64,000 nucleotides of DNA from Oceanobacter sp045430275 (GCA_045430275.1 JAILXU010000004.1:1-64000); one strand, 5' to 3'. Positions 50,711 to 61,177 are shown, numbered from the stretch's first letter. The notes: a model not told the origin generated them from the letters alone. Numbers and translations are program-made.

Positions 50711-53646
50711 TGGCTTTCGGATCGGGGTTTATGAAACCAGAGCACAACGTAACTGAGGAGCTTCTGCACCTCTATGAGCTTGCCCTGAGTATTGGCAAGC
50801 AACTTGACCCCAGAGCAACCTGCCTGAATTTTGTCGAGATTCTGGTGCCTCGCTATGGCCTGATTGGCGCGTCCATCTGGTGGCAACATGATGGCTCTGC
50901 AACGCCACTGGCGGCGCTGCCTAAAATGAGTGCCGAGGTCAGCACCAGAGCGCTGGCAACCAGAGTCAGCCAACTGGCGGCGATGACAACCCCTTGCATT
51001 CTGGAATCGGGCGATGACAGCCATCTTGCCCTGACAGCCGGATTCTCCGGTGATGATGTGACCTGTGGCCTGTATCCCTTCTCGGGCCATGGCGTGTTGG
51101 TGATGTACTCGGTGCAACCGGGCGTGATCACTCCGCGTTTGCTCAAAAGCTTGCGGCCGATTCTGGACGCGCTGGGTACTTCCATACGTGGCGGTATGGC
51201 ACTGGAACAACTGGCATTGTCGGAAATGGAACTGAAAAAGCAGCGTGGCTTTTTAAAAACACTGATCAACACCATCCCGGATCTGGTCTGGCTGAAAGAC
51301 CCGGACGGCGTCTATCTGGCCTGCAACGAACGCTTTGAGCAGTTTTTCGGGGCGACGGAGCCGCACATCGTTGGCAAAACCGATTACGACTTTGTGGATG
51401 CCGAATTGGCCGACTCCTTCCGCATGCACGATCGCCGGGCCATGGCCAATAACGGCCCGTCGGTGAATGAAGAATGGATTCCCTTTGCCTCCGACGGCCA
51501 TCGGGAGCTACTGGAAACCACCAAAACCCCGATGCTGGATGATGACGGTGCGCTGGTGGGTGTGCTTGGCATTGGGCATGACATCACCCAAAGCCGGGAA
51601 TCGGAAGAGGCTCTGAGAATGGCGGCAAGCGTATTCACTCACGCCAATGAAGGCATCATCATCACCGATGCTGAGGTGGCAATCATTGAAGTGAATCAGG
51701 CATTTTCTCGCATCACTGGTTACAGCCGGGAAGAAGTATTGGGCAAAAAACCGGGATTACTGAAGTCGGATCAGAATGGCGATTATGTTCATGCGGAGAT
51801 GTGGCAGTCGTTACAGCAGCAGGGGCAATGGAGCGGGGAGCTGTGGAATCGGCGCAAAAACGGTGAAGTCTACGCCGAACTGCTGACCATCAGTGCCCTG
51901 TACGATGAGCAGGGAAATGTCAGTCGCTATTTGGGGCTGTTCTCGGATATTACCGCTCAAAAACAGCATCAGAAGCAACTGGAATACCTGGCTCATTATG
52001 ATGCCCTGACATCGTTGCCCAACCGCATATTGCTGTCTGAGCGTTTGCATCAGGCCATGAAGCAGGCGCAGCGCCGCGACAGTTTATTGGCGGTGGCCTA
52101 TCTGGATCTGGATGGCTTCAAGCGGATTAACGACTCTTTTGGCCATGACACTGGTGATCAGTTGCTGGTGGATTTGTCCAGCCGCTTTGTTCATACCCTG
52201 CGCGAAGGCGATACCATCGCCCGTATTGGTGGCGATGAGTTTGCCATTGCGATGATGGACTTGGCTGATCGTGCAAGCTGTTCAGGTGTTCTGGATCGCT
52301 TGCTGGAGGTGGCAGCAGAACCCATGGTGGTGAATGGCCATCGCTTGCGAGTCAGCGCCAGTGTTGGTGTCACCTTCTTTCCCCAACGGGATGAGGTGGA
52401 TGCCGACCAGCTTCTGCGTCAGGCCGATCAGGCGATGTATCAGGCCAAGCAAAGCGGCAAAAATCGCTACCACGTATTTGATGTCGAAAAAGATCGCTCG
52501 CTCAGAGATCAGGTCGACAGCCTATCCAGAATCCGCGCCGCACTGCAGAACAACGAGTTCACACTCTATTATCAGCCCAAGGTGAATATGCGCACGGGCG
52601 AGGTGATCGGCGTTGAAGCGCTGATTCGCTGGTGCCACCCGGAACGTGGTCTTCTGGCCCCGTTTCACTTTCTGCCCATGATTGAGAATCAGCATCTGAC
52701 GATTGAGGTCGGTGACTGGGTGATTGAAACCGCGCTCAGGCAGCTGGAACACTGGCAAGCACAGGGCATTGATCTGGCCGTCAGTATCAATGTGAATGGC
52801 TACCACTTGCAGCAGCCTGATTTCTTCGAGAAGTTGCGTGATCGACTGATGGTGCATCCGGCGGTTAATCCAGCCAATCTGGAGCTGGAGATTCTCGAAA
52901 CCAGTGCTCTGGAAGACATTGCCCACGTCAGCACGGTTATTCGAGCCTGTCAGGCCTTGGGAATCGGTTTTGCACTGGATGACTTTGGCACCGGCTATTC
53001 ATCGCTGACTTATCTGAAACGGCTGCAAACCCGGCTGCTGAAAATCGACCAGAGTTTTGTCCGGGATATGCTCGACGACCCGGATGATTTATCCATTCTG
53101 GACGGTGTACTCGGACTGGCCAAATCGTTTAAAAAAGACGTGATTGCTGAAGGCGTGGAGACGCTGGAGCATGGCGAAATGCTGTTGTTGATGGGGTGTG
53201 AGCTGGGGCAAGGTTATGCCATTGCGCGACCGATGCCAGCAAAGGCTGTACCGGAGTGGCTTGCTGGCTGGCAACCTGATGAGAAGTGGCAACAGTGCAA
53301 ACCGGTGCATGCTGATGATCGGCTGATTGTGCATACCATCGTCGAGCATCGTGCCTGGGTCACCCATCTGGCGCAGTACGTACGGGGTGATCATCCCATA
53401 CCACCAGTTCTGGATGTAACATCATGTCGTTTTGGCTGCTGGCTGATCGAGTTTGGTGATCAGTGTCCTTCCCGACAGTCCGGGATTGAAGAGATTACCC
53501 GGCTGCACAACGCCATCCACCAGCAAGGGGAGCAACTGATTCAGGGCTATCTGGGCGGTTCTGTGAAAAATCTCGACACCTTGCTGGCCAGCATCCGAAC
53601 GTTACAGGAAAAACTTATCCAGTGTCTGAAGCAACTGGTGCGATGA
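50710..53646 (+). CDS. PAS-PAS-GGDEF-EAL-CZB c-di-GMP protein
   Basis: 978 residues: a GAF-like N-terminal region, PAS 1 (about 185-300), PAS 2 (about 305-425), GGDEF (about 430-590), EAL (about 605-855) and a C-terminal CZB zinc-binding domain (about 870-970; HRAWVTHLAQYV, SCRFGCWLIEFG, RLHNAIHQQG give the His/Cys set). The GGDEF motif is intact, with an inhibitory RxxD (REGD) five residues upstream. The EAL motifs EALIRW, DDFGTGYSSL, KIDQSFV and AEGVET are also intact, so both activities are possible. CZB domains sense zinc or hypochlorite. The start is GTG 50710, overlapping the FIST stop, or ATG 50731. Confidence 0.93.
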   Translation: MAFGSGFMKPEHNVTEELLHLYELALSIGKQLDPRATCLNFVEILVPRYGLIGASIWWQHDGSATPLAALPKMSAEVSTRALATRVSQLAAMTTPCILESGDDSHLALTAGFSGDDVTCGLYPFSGHGVLVMYSVQPGVITPRLLKSLRPILDALGTSIRGGMALEQLALSEMELKKQRGFLKTLINTIPDLVWLKDPDGVYLACNERFEQFFGATEPHIVGKTDYDFVDAELADSFRMHDRRAMANNGPSVNEEWIPFASDGHRELLETTKTPMLDDDGALVGVLGIGHDITQSRESEEALRMAASVFTHANEGIIITDAEVAIIEVNQAFSRITGYSREEVLGKKPGLLKSDQNGDYVHAEMWQSLQQQGQWSGELWNRRKNGEVYAELLTISALYDEQGNVSRYLGLFSDITAQKQHQKQLEYLAHYDALTSLPNRILLSERLHQAMKQAQRRDSLLAVAYLDLDGFKRINDSFGHDTGDQLLVDLSSRFVHTLREGDTIARIGGDEFAIAMMDLADRASCSGVLDRLLEVAAEPMVVNGHRLRVSASVGVTFFPQRDEVDADQLLRQADQAMYQAKQSGKNRYHVFDVEKDRSLRDQVDSLSRIRAALQNNEFTLYYQPKVNMRTGEVIGVEALIRWCHPERGLLAPFHFLPMIENQHLTIEVGDWVIETALRQLEHWQAQGIDLAVSINVNGYHLQQPDFFEKLRDRLMVHPAVNPANLELEILETSALEDIAHVSTVIRACQALGIGFALDDFGTGYSSLTYLKRLQTRLLKIDQSFVRDMLDDPDDLSILDGVLGLAKSFKKDVIAEGVETLEHGEMLLLMGCELGQGYAIARPMPAKAVPEWLAGWQPDEKWQQCKPVHADDRLIVHTIVEHRAWVTHLAQYVRGDHPIPPVLDVTSCRFGCWLIEFGDQCPSRQSGIEEITRLHNAIHQQGEQLIQGYLGGSVKNLDTLLASIRTLQEKLIQCLKQLVR

Positions 53647-53718
53647 TGATATTTGTCACGGCTTATGAAGGTGGCAAGCGATACTGAATGAACAGCACCG
53701 CTTGAGACAACAGCTGAC

Positions 53719-55152
53719 TTACTCGCTGTCATCAATCGAGAAACCGACCAGCTTGGTTTCCAGATATTCCATAATACCTTCGTGCGCGCCTTCACGGCCC
53801 AGACCGCTGCTTTTCATGCCACCAAACGGCGCAGCAGCAGAGGTCGGGTTGATGTCATTCACACCAATCAGACCAAACTGCAGCTTGTCGGTGACGCGCA
53901 TCGCACGGGACAACGACTCGGTGTACAGGTAAGCGGCCAGACCGTAGTGCGTATCGTGGGCCATCTCCAGCACTTCCTGCTCGGTCGAGAACGGAATTAC
54001 CGGCGCGACCGGGCCAAAGGTTTCCTCACGGTAGATGTTCATCTCCGGGGTAACACCGGTCAGCAGGGTCGGGGCGTAGAAACAGCCTTTCTCCAGCGTT
54101 TCGATGGACAATTGTTTGCCGCCTCTGATCAGCGTTGCGCCCTTGGCAACCGCGTCTTCAACCTGACTGGCGACCTTATCGATGGCAGCCTGGTTCACCA
54201 ATGGGCCGATGGCAATGCCTGGCTCCAGACCGCTGCCAACCTTGAGGCGGTCAATACGGCGCGCAAACTCGTCCACAAACGGCTCAATGATGTCCTGATG
54301 CACAAAAATCCGGTTCGGGCTGATGCACGCCTGGCCGGTGTTGAGGAATTTCACCAGCGACAGCCCCTTGGCCGCATGCACAGGATCGGCATCCTTGAAC
54401 ACAATCGCCGGAGCATGGCCACCCAGCTCCATCGACACGCGCTTGAACGACGGTGCTGCCAGTGTTGCCAGTTGACGGCCCACGGCGGTGGAACCGGTAA
54501 ACGTCAGCTTGGCGACACGAGGATCAGTACAGAAAATATCACCCACTGGCTTGGGATCTTCCGCCGTGACCAGATTCACCACACCCGCCGGGAAACCGGC
54601 TTGCTCAAAGATCTTGAACATGGCGATGGCGCACAGAGGTGTGGCTTCGGCAGGCTTGAGCACGATGGTACAACCAGCAGCGACGGCAGGTGCCACCTTG
54701 CGTGTGATCATCGAAATCGGGTAGTTCCACGGCGTCACGGCGGCGACCACACCGACCGGGTGGTGCTTGACCAGAAAACGCTGATCCGGGCGTGCCGAAG
54801 GAATGGTTTCGCCATACACGCGCTTCACTTCCTCAGCGTACCAGAGCAGATAATCCGCACCGTACTGCACTTCGCCCAACGAAGCTTTCAACGGCTTGCC
54901 CTGCTCGCGGGACATCAGCTCGGCCAGCTCCGACTTTTGTTCCAGCATCAACTGATGGGCGCGATGCAAACATGCCGAACGCTGATACGCCGTGGTCGCT
55001 GACCAGGTCGGAAAAGCGCTGCTGGCCGCGTCGATGGCCGCCAGTACATCGTCTGGCGTGGCATCCGCAACGTTGCCGATGATTTCGCCATTGGCAGGAT
55101 TTAATACCGGGAAAGACTGATGGCCCTGACGCCATTCACCATTAATAAACAT
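53719..55152 (-). CDS. gabD: NAD(P)-dependent succinate-semialdehyde dehydrogenase family enzyme
   Basis: A 477-residue aldehyde dehydrogenase of the GabD/Sad type. It has VAAVTPWNYPISMITRKVAPA, cofactor motif FTGSTAVGRQLA, catalytic Glu in MELGGHAP and catalytic Cys in NTGQACISPNRIFV; the C-terminal SAAAPFGGMKSSGLGREGAHEG is typical. It would oxidise succinate semialdehyde to succinate; related aldehydes such as glutarate semialdehyde cannot be excluded. I chose ATG 55152 (MFINGEW) with GAGG upstream over longer frames to 55266. It is a single gene, convergent with the GGDEF/EAL gene. Confidence 0.87.
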   Translation of the reverse strand: MFINGEWRQGHQSFPVLNPANGEIIGNVADATPDDVLAAIDAASSAFPTWSATTAYQRSACLHRAHQLMLEQKSELAELMSREQGKPLKASLGEVQYGADYLLWYAEEVKRVYGETIPSARPDQRFLVKHHPVGVVAAVTPWNYPISMITRKVAPAVAAGCTIVLKPAEATPLCAIAMFKIFEQAGFPAGVVNLVTAEDPKPVGDIFCTDPRVAKLTFTGSTAVGRQLATLAAPSFKRVSMELGGHAPAIVFKDADPVHAAKGLSLVKFLNTGQACISPNRIFVHQDIIEPFVDEFARRIDRLKVGSGLEPGIAIGPLVNQAAIDKVASQVEDAVAKGATLIRGGKQLSIETLEKGCFYAPTLLTGVTPEMNIYREETFGPVAPVIPFSTEQEVLEMAHDTHYGLAAYLYTESLSRAMRVTDKLQFGLIGVNDINPTSAAAPFGGMKSSGLGREGAHEGIMEYLETKLVGFSIDDSE

Positions 55153-55338
55153 ACCGTTTTCCTCTTCAATACAAGGGTTCTTTTGGCCCATTTGGGGCTG
55201 ACCGTAGCAGAAACCATCATTCGAGGAAACGTTATAAAGCTCAGCAAAAGATGATGGTTGTTGCACTCATCTATACGATCAGAGATTTTTATAAGGGTAT
55301 TTACGTGCTTATTTGGGTGGTTTGGGAGAGGTGGCTTG

Positions 55339-55369
55339 TTTGGCACAGACAGAATTTCTGACTGCCAAA
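55339..55369. promoter_or_regulatory. Candidate operator TTTGGCA...TGCCAAA in the gabD-DUF262 divergent region
   Basis: TTTGGCA (55339-55345) and TGCCAAA (55363-55369) form an inverted repeat around a second palindrome CAGAA-T-TTCTG (55350-55360). It lies between two divergent genes (55153-55437, otherwise empty) and could serve either. Confidence 0.4.
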
Positions 55370-55437
55370 AGAAGAGATTTCAGCTTGATCACGATCAGGC
55401 ATACTTAACCCATCAATACCAATTGGCGAGATGATCG

Positions 55438-57147
55438 ATGGCCATCAACTTCAACACCACCAACAGCACATTCCGTCAGTTATTGGGCAATGGCTTGACT
55501 TACCGTATACCGCCGTTCCAAAGGGATTATTGTTGGACGGATGAGGAGTGGGATGACCTTTGGCAAGATATGGTGGCGTTGTTTGAAGAAGATGCCGAGC
55601 CTGCTCATTACATGGGCTATCTGGTTCTGCAATCGGCCGATAGCGAGCATTTCCAGATCATTGATGGTCAGCAGCGTATTACGACCATCAGCATCATGAT
55701 TCTGGCCGGGTTGTCGTATTTACAGGATCTGGCCAATGCAGGGCTGGATGCCGATAACAACCGGCGTCGTAAGGAACAGTTTCAAAACAGCTACATCGGT
55801 TACATCGATCCGGTGACGTTGGTTCCGCGTTCCAAACTGGAATTGAATCGCCACAATAACCGCTTTTATCAAACCTACCTGGTACCACTCGACAAGCTGC
55901 CTCAACGGAATCTTCATGCGTCTGAGCATCAGTTACGCAAGGCGTTTAACTGGTTTAAAAGCAGTTGCAAACAACGCTTTGGAAACGAAGAAAGCAGCGG
56001 ACAGCAGTTTGCTTTTATGCTGGATGGTTTGGTCAGTCGGCTATTTTTTACGGTGATTACCGTCACGGATGAGCTGAACGCATTCAAGGTGTTTGAAACA
56101 CTCAATGCTCGTGGTGTGCGTCTTTCGTCAACGGACTTGCTGAAGAACTATGTGTTCTCACTGATTGGCAAGGGCGATATGCACAAAGAGAGGCTGAAGC
56201 ATCTTGAGGATCAATGGGAACGGGTTGTCGATCTGCTGGGGAGTGAAAGTTTCCCCGAATTCTTGCGGGTATTTTGGAACAGCAGCCATAAGAGAGTGCG
56301 TAAAGCTGACTTGTTCAAAACCATTCGTCGTCACATTACCACTCAAGAAGCGGCGTTCCAGTTGGTCAGAGAGCTGGATCACGCGGCTGAAACCTATGCC
56401 ATGTTACGTGACCCGATGAATTCCGGCTGGCAGCAAGAAGAACGAGAATCGCTGCAACTGCTGATGATGTTTAATACACGTCAGCCACTGACCATGCTGA
56501 TGGCCTGTTTCAGGCAGTTTTTTGACGATGATCGCGCTGGATTTTCACGCATCCTGAAAGCGATTACCGTCGTGTCGATGCGGTACAACGTAATTTGTAA
56601 TAAACAGGCGAATGAACAGGAACGCGTCTACAACGATGTCGCTTGTCTGGTCTCCGCCAGAGAGCTCACAAGCGTCAGTGGTATTTTACGAGCATTGAAA
56701 GACGTCTATCCCGATGACAAGGAATTCAAAGCGGCTTTCGCAGCCAAGGAACTGAAAACCACCAATACCCGAAACAAGAAAGTCGTGCGCTATATTCTGT
56801 TTGCACTGGAAAAACAGCGCTCAAATCATGACTTTGATTTTGAGAGCAGTACTTACAACATCGAACACATTTTGCCCGAAAACCCTTCTGATGCCTGGAC
56901 TCATATGGATGAACATCAGCAAGATCGCTGTATTTATCGCCTTGGAAATATGACACCCATGAGCGCTACGGATAATCGAAAGCTGGGCAATGTGGGCTAT
57001 GAAGAAAAGCGTGAGGCATTCCGACACAGCCAGTTTCAGATTACCCAAGGTATTGCCGAGCGCTATGACCGTTGGGATGAATCAACAATAGAAGCCAGAC
57101 AAAAAAGTCTGGCCGACTTGGCGGTTACTATCTGGAAGATGGTCTGA
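55438..57147 (+). CDS. DUF262/DUF1524 (GmrSD-like) nuclease protein
   Basis: A 569-residue protein. The N-terminal DUF262 (ParB-like NTPase) domain has IPPFQRDYCWTDEEWDDLW and IIDGQQRITT (the DGQQR motif). The C-terminal DUF1524 has the HNH-type YNIEHILPENPSDAW and RLGNMTPMSATDNRKLGN. This is the layout of GmrSD/BrxU-type enzymes, which cut phage DNA with modified cytosines using NTP. It heads a defence cluster and its stop overlaps the start of the next small gene by one base. Specificity cannot be told from sequence. Confidence 0.88.
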   Translation: MAINFNTTNSTFRQLLGNGLTYRIPPFQRDYCWTDEEWDDLWQDMVALFEEDAEPAHYMGYLVLQSADSEHFQIIDGQQRITTISIMILAGLSYLQDLANAGLDADNNRRRKEQFQNSYIGYIDPVTLVPRSKLELNRHNNRFYQTYLVPLDKLPQRNLHASEHQLRKAFNWFKSSCKQRFGNEESSGQQFAFMLDGLVSRLFFTVITVTDELNAFKVFETLNARGVRLSSTDLLKNYVFSLIGKGDMHKERLKHLEDQWERVVDLLGSESFPEFLRVFWNSSHKRVRKADLFKTIRRHITTQEAAFQLVRELDHAAETYAMLRDPMNSGWQQEERESLQLLMMFNTRQPLTMLMACFRQFFDDDRAGFSRILKAITVVSMRYNVICNKQANEQERVYNDVACLVSARELTSVSGILRALKDVYPDDKEFKAAFAAKELKTTNTRNKKVVRYILFALEKQRSNHDFDFESSTYNIEHILPENPSDAWTHMDEHQQDRCIYRLGNMTPMSATDNRKLGNVGYEEKREAFRHSQFQITQGIAERYDRWDESTIEARQKSLADLAVTIWKMV

Positions 57148-57513
57148 TGAGAAACAACTCATCAAAGAATAACCATGCTGAAAAGGCATTCGCAGAACTG
57201 AAAATGCGTTATCACGCAGCTCGGTTAGCGTATGCGGATTACCAATTGGAAAACCACCAGTGCTATGACTATCCTCCAGAGTCGACTGATTTTATGCTTA
57301 GCCTGCAACGCCCGCCTTGGGTACGATACGACTATGACCCGGAGCAAATCCTCCATATTGAACGCTCGATTGAAAACGCCTTGCTGGCACGTTCGGTGTT
57401 TGCTAACCACATATGGCCGGGGAGAGCGCTTCTCTGACGGGTTTTGGCCTCGGTTGTTTGACGCAGGTCGACTGACCCCTGTGATGCAACGGCTGGCGGC
57501 GTTGAAGCTGTAG
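57147..57513 (+). pseudogene. Small conserved-looking protein with probable frameshift
   Basis: It begins MRNNSSKNNHAEKAFAEL and reads for 96 codons to a stop at 57437. Removing one G from the GGGG run at about 57419-57422 would continue the frame as GERFSDGFWPRLFDAGRLTP and end at 57513 (about 121 residues). I think the longer protein is the real one and the gene is frameshifted, or the read has an error. Function unknown. It sits between the DUF262 gene and the restriction-modification gene in the same operon. Confidence 0.55.
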
Positions 57514-57613
57514 AGAAAACCTCGTGGACTCAGAAATTTGGTGTTCCTACGCGAATTCTATAAAGTTTTCAGTGCAAACTGCTTTAGACCTCACTCATAA
57601 GGACATGCCTGAT

Positions 57614-60600
57614 ATGGCCAATGCCGCTTCGCCATTTGATTCCAACCTGTTACTCAGCAATCTCCCCGAACCTGACGTTGACCCCAGCAAGGTCAATGAC
57701 TTTATCCAGCGTTGGCAATCAGCCGGCGGCACCGAGCGCGCTAACTATCAATTGTTTCTGACCGAACTATGTACTCTGCTCAAGCTGGATCAGCCCGATC
57801 CCGCTCAAGACGATACCCGCGATAACGCCTATGTATTTGAACGCCGGGTGACGGAAGAATTTTCTGAAGGCGGCGACACCAAGCGATTCATTGACTTATA
57901 CAAGCGCGGCAGCTTTGTCTGCGAGGCCAAGCAATCCGGCCTGAAGCTGGAAACGGGTCGCTGGGACAAGGCCATGCGTAAGGCCTTTAATCAGGCTGAA
58001 GGCTATGTGCGGGCGCTACCCGCCGAAGAGGGCCGTCCGCCGTTTATCATCGTGACCGACGTTGGCCGTCATCTGGAGCTGTATTCCGAATTCAGTCGCA
58101 GCGGTGGTAACTACACCGCGTATCCGGACGCCAACAGCTTTCGCATCAAGCTGGAAGATCTGTGCAAGCCTGAGGTTCAGCAGCGCCTGATCGCCGTCTG
58201 GAACACTCCGATGCAGCTGGACCCAAGCCGGGTATCAGCACGAGTGACTCGTGAGATTGCCGACAAGCTGGCTGAATTGGCCAAGTCGCTGGAGGCCGAT
58301 AACCACTCCCCCGAGCAAACCTCCGGCTTTTTGATGCGCTGCCTGTTCACCATGTTTGCCGAAGACGTCGGTCTGCTGCCACTGCGTAGCTTTACTGAAT
58401 TGCTAATTCGTCTGGAAGATCACAAAGCCTTTGCTCCGATGCTCAAAAGCCTTTGGGCAACGATGAATACGGGTGGCTTCTCTCCGATCATTGAAGACGA
58501 CATTTTGAAATTCAACGGCGGTCTGTTTGCCGAGGCGGAAGCCATCGAGCTGGACCGGGAACAGCGCCAGCTATTGATTGAAGCTGCCAAATCCGACTGG
58601 CGCTATGTGGAACCTGCCATCTTCGGTACCTTGCTTGAACGAGCGTTAGACCCCCGTGAACGCCACAAGCTGGGCGCTCATTACACCCCGCGCAGCTATG
58701 TCGAACGACTGGTGATGCCGACGATCATTGAGCCCTTGCGCGAACAATGGGAAAACGTTCAGGCCGCCGCCGTGGCGCTGGAAAACAAGGGCAAACACAA
58801 GGACGCCGTGGCCGAAATCCGTGCCTTTCATCAGCAGCTCTGCAACATTCGCGTGCTTGACCCGGCCTGCGGCAGTGGCAACTTTTTGTACGTGACGCTG
58901 GAGCATATGAAGCGCCTGGAAGGCGACGTACTTAACCTGCTCCACGAACTGGGGGAAAGCCAGGGTCTGCTGGAGATGGAAGGCGTCACCGTCGACCCGC
59001 ATCAGTTCCTTGGTATCGAAATCAACCCGCGCGCCGCCAAGGTCGCCGAAATGGTGCTTTGGATCGGCTACCTGCAATGGCACTTCCGCACCTATGGCAA
59101 CAGCAATCCGCCGGAACCGGTACTGCGTGATTTCCACAACATCGAAAACCGCGATGCCCTGATCGAGTACGACAGCCGCAGCGAACAGCTCGATGCCAAC
59201 GGCCAGCCCGTCACCATCTGGGACGGGCTGACCATGAAAACCAGCCCGGTTACTGGCGAACTGATCCCCGACGACAGCGCCCGTATTCCGGTGTACCAGT
59301 ACCACAACCCCAAACAAACCCACTGGCCCGAAGCCGACTATATCGTTGGCAACCCGCCGTTTATTGGGAAGCTCAATATGCGGGCTGCTTTGGGCGATGG
59401 ATATGTTGACGCTATACGCCAAGCATTTAGGGGAGCAGTACCAGATTCTGCTGACTTTGTGATGTTCTGGTGGCATATCGCCGCCGAGAAAGTCCGACTC
59501 GGACAAGGCAAAGCTGGAGCGCCGCAACAGTTCGGCTTTATCACCACCAACAGCCTGCGCCAGACCTTTAACCGCCGGGTGCTGGAACCACACCTCAACG
59601 ACTCAAAAAAGCCACTGTCATTGGCCTTTGCCATCCCCGATCATCCCTGGGTTGATGCCGCTGACGGTGCTGCCGTGCGTATTGCCATGACGGTGGGCGC
59701 GGCCGGAGAAAAACAGGGCCGACTGCTGACCAGCCTGAAAGAATCCGATACCAAAACCGATGAAATCAAGGTCGATTTCCAGAATCGCCACGGCAAGCTG
59801 TTTGCAGATTTAAAGATTGGGGCGGATGTGGCAAGTGCCAAGCCATTGCAAGCAAACTTGGATCTAACCTCGATGGGAGTCATGTTGGCTGGAGCTGGGT
59901 TCATCATTACTGATGAAGAGTACTCAAGTCGTATTGGTAGATTCAATGAACAAGAGCTGGCTCGAGTAAAAGGTTATTGTAACGGGAAAGATTTGGCTGC
60001 AAAAAGTCGGAGGGCTCGAGTTATCGACTTATTTGGACTAAATGAAGACGAGTTGGTAACAGCGGTTCCAAATTTGTATCAACTGATAAAAGACCGTGTA
60101 TACCCTGAGAGATCCGTCAATCGCGATAAAGGGTTTAGGGAAAAATGGTGGCTTTTTGGACGTTCACGGCCATCTCTGAGGGAAATGATCGCTGGACTGC
60201 CGTTTTTTCTAGCATGTGGAGAGACGGCTAAGCATCGTTTTTTTGTGACCTTGGATAGTCATATTTTACCTGATCATATGGTGATTGGTTTTGGTTTGGA
60301 TCGGTTCGATTACTTGGGCATCCTCTCAAGCCGCGTCCATATTCTGTGGGCTCTCGCAGCAGGTGGAACATTGGAAGACCGTCCCCGCTACAACAAATCT
60401 GTTTGCTTTGATACCTTCCCCTTCCCGGATCTTACCGGCCTGGAACAAGCAACACTGGCTGCTCGTATAGGAAAGTTAGCCGAGCAAATCGATCAGCACC
60501 GCAAAACCCAGCAAGCCGCTCACGACAAGCTGACCCTGACCGGCATCTATAATGTGTTAGAGAAACTGCGCAAAGCAGAGCCGCTGAACGCCAAGGAAAA

Positions 60601-61177
60601 AACCATCTACGATGACGGGCTGGTGGGCATTCTGCGGGAACTCCACGACGAACTGGATCGCGCGGTATTTGAAGCCTACGGCTGGCAAGATTTGGCCAAT
60701 AAACTGGTCGGCCTGCCCGGAGCTACGACGCCCTACCCGGAAAAATCCGAAGCCCAGGCCGAGGCGGAAGAAGAACTGCTCAAGCGACTGGTGGCGCTCA
60801 ACCATCAACGCGCCGCTGAAGAAGCCAAAGGCCAGATTCGCTGGTTGCGCCCTGAGTACCAGAATCCCGACTATCAAAATTCAAATCAGGGCAAAGACAG
60901 CGCATCCGATTATAAGTCGACTGCCCAAACCGAAGCCGATGTCACCGCCAAGCCTGTGGCTACCAAAGCCAAAAAACTCACCTGGCCCAAGTCCATGCCG
61001 GAACAGGTCGCCGCCGTCAAAACCGCACTGCAAGATGGACTGGATAGCGTAGAAGCGATCACCGTCCTGTACAAAAGCCCGAAAAGCACCGGGCCAAAAG
61101 TACAGGAAGTACTGGAATCACTTGAGTCGCTGGGGTACGCCAACCGGGAAGGCGGGCGCTATTGGCTGGTTGGGTAA
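57614..61177 (+). CDS. Type IIL-like fused restriction-modification enzyme
   Basis: 1187 residues from this start (ATG 57614, with AAGGA 10 bp upstream; ATG 57605 and GTG 57524 are alternatives). The N-terminal nuclease-like part has FIDLYKRGSFVCEAKQSG, matching the D...E-x-K of MmeI-type enzymes. The helical linker is followed by GAHYTPRSYVERLVMPTII, the SAM motif VLDPACGSGNFLYVTLEHM and catalytic IVGNPPFIGK (gamma-class adenine methylase). A target-recognition region and the KSVCFDTFPFPDL block come next. An extra C-terminal winged-helix-like part (about 60 residues) ends the protein. Single-polypeptide enzymes of this sort both cut and methylate. The interval about 59.8-60.4 kb is more AT-rich, in the specificity region. 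Confidence 0.87.
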   Translation: MANAASPFDSNLLLSNLPEPDVDPSKVNDFIQRWQSAGGTERANYQLFLTELCTLLKLDQPDPAQDDTRDNAYVFERRVTEEFSEGGDTKRFIDLYKRGSFVCEAKQSGLKLETGRWDKAMRKAFNQAEGYVRALPAEEGRPPFIIVTDVGRHLELYSEFSRSGGNYTAYPDANSFRIKLEDLCKPEVQQRLIAVWNTPMQLDPSRVSARVTREIADKLAELAKSLEADNHSPEQTSGFLMRCLFTMFAEDVGLLPLRSFTELLIRLEDHKAFAPMLKSLWATMNTGGFSPIIEDDILKFNGGLFAEAEAIELDREQRQLLIEAAKSDWRYVEPAIFGTLLERALDPRERHKLGAHYTPRSYVERLVMPTIIEPLREQWENVQAAAVALENKGKHKDAVAEIRAFHQQLCNIRVLDPACGSGNFLYVTLEHMKRLEGDVLNLLHELGESQGLLEMEGVTVDPHQFLGIEINPRAAKVAEMVLWIGYLQWHFRTYGNSNPPEPVLRDFHNIENRDALIEYDSRSEQLDANGQPVTIWDGLTMKTSPVTGELIPDDSARIPVYQYHNPKQTHWPEADYIVGNPPFIGKLNMRAALGDGYVDAIRQAFRGAVPDSADFVMFWWHIAAEKVRLGQGKAGAPQQFGFITTNSLRQTFNRRVLEPHLNDSKKPLSLAFAIPDHPWVDAADGAAVRIAMTVGAAGEKQGRLLTSLKESDTKTDEIKVDFQNRHGKLFADLKIGADVASAKPLQANLDLTSMGVMLAGAGFIITDEEYSSRIGRFNEQELARVKGYCNGKDLAAKSRRARVIDLFGLNEDELVTAVPNLYQLIKDRVYPERSVNRDKGFREKWWLFGRSRPSLREMIAGLPFFLACGETAKHRFFVTLDSHILPDHMVIGFGLDRFDYLGILSSRVHILWALAAGGTLEDRPRYNKSVCFDTFPFPDLTGLEQATLAARIGKLAEQIDQHRKTQQAAHDKLTLTGIYNVLEKLRKAEPLNAKEKTIYDDGLVGILRELHDELDRAVFEAYGWQDLANKLVGLPGATTPYPEKSEAQAEAEEELLKRLVALNHQRAAEEAKGQIRWLRPEYQNPDYQNSNQGKDSASDYKSTAQTEADVTAKPVATKAKKLTWPKSMPEQVAAVKTALQDGLDSVEAITVLYKSPKSTGPKVQEVLESLESLGYANREGGRYWLVG

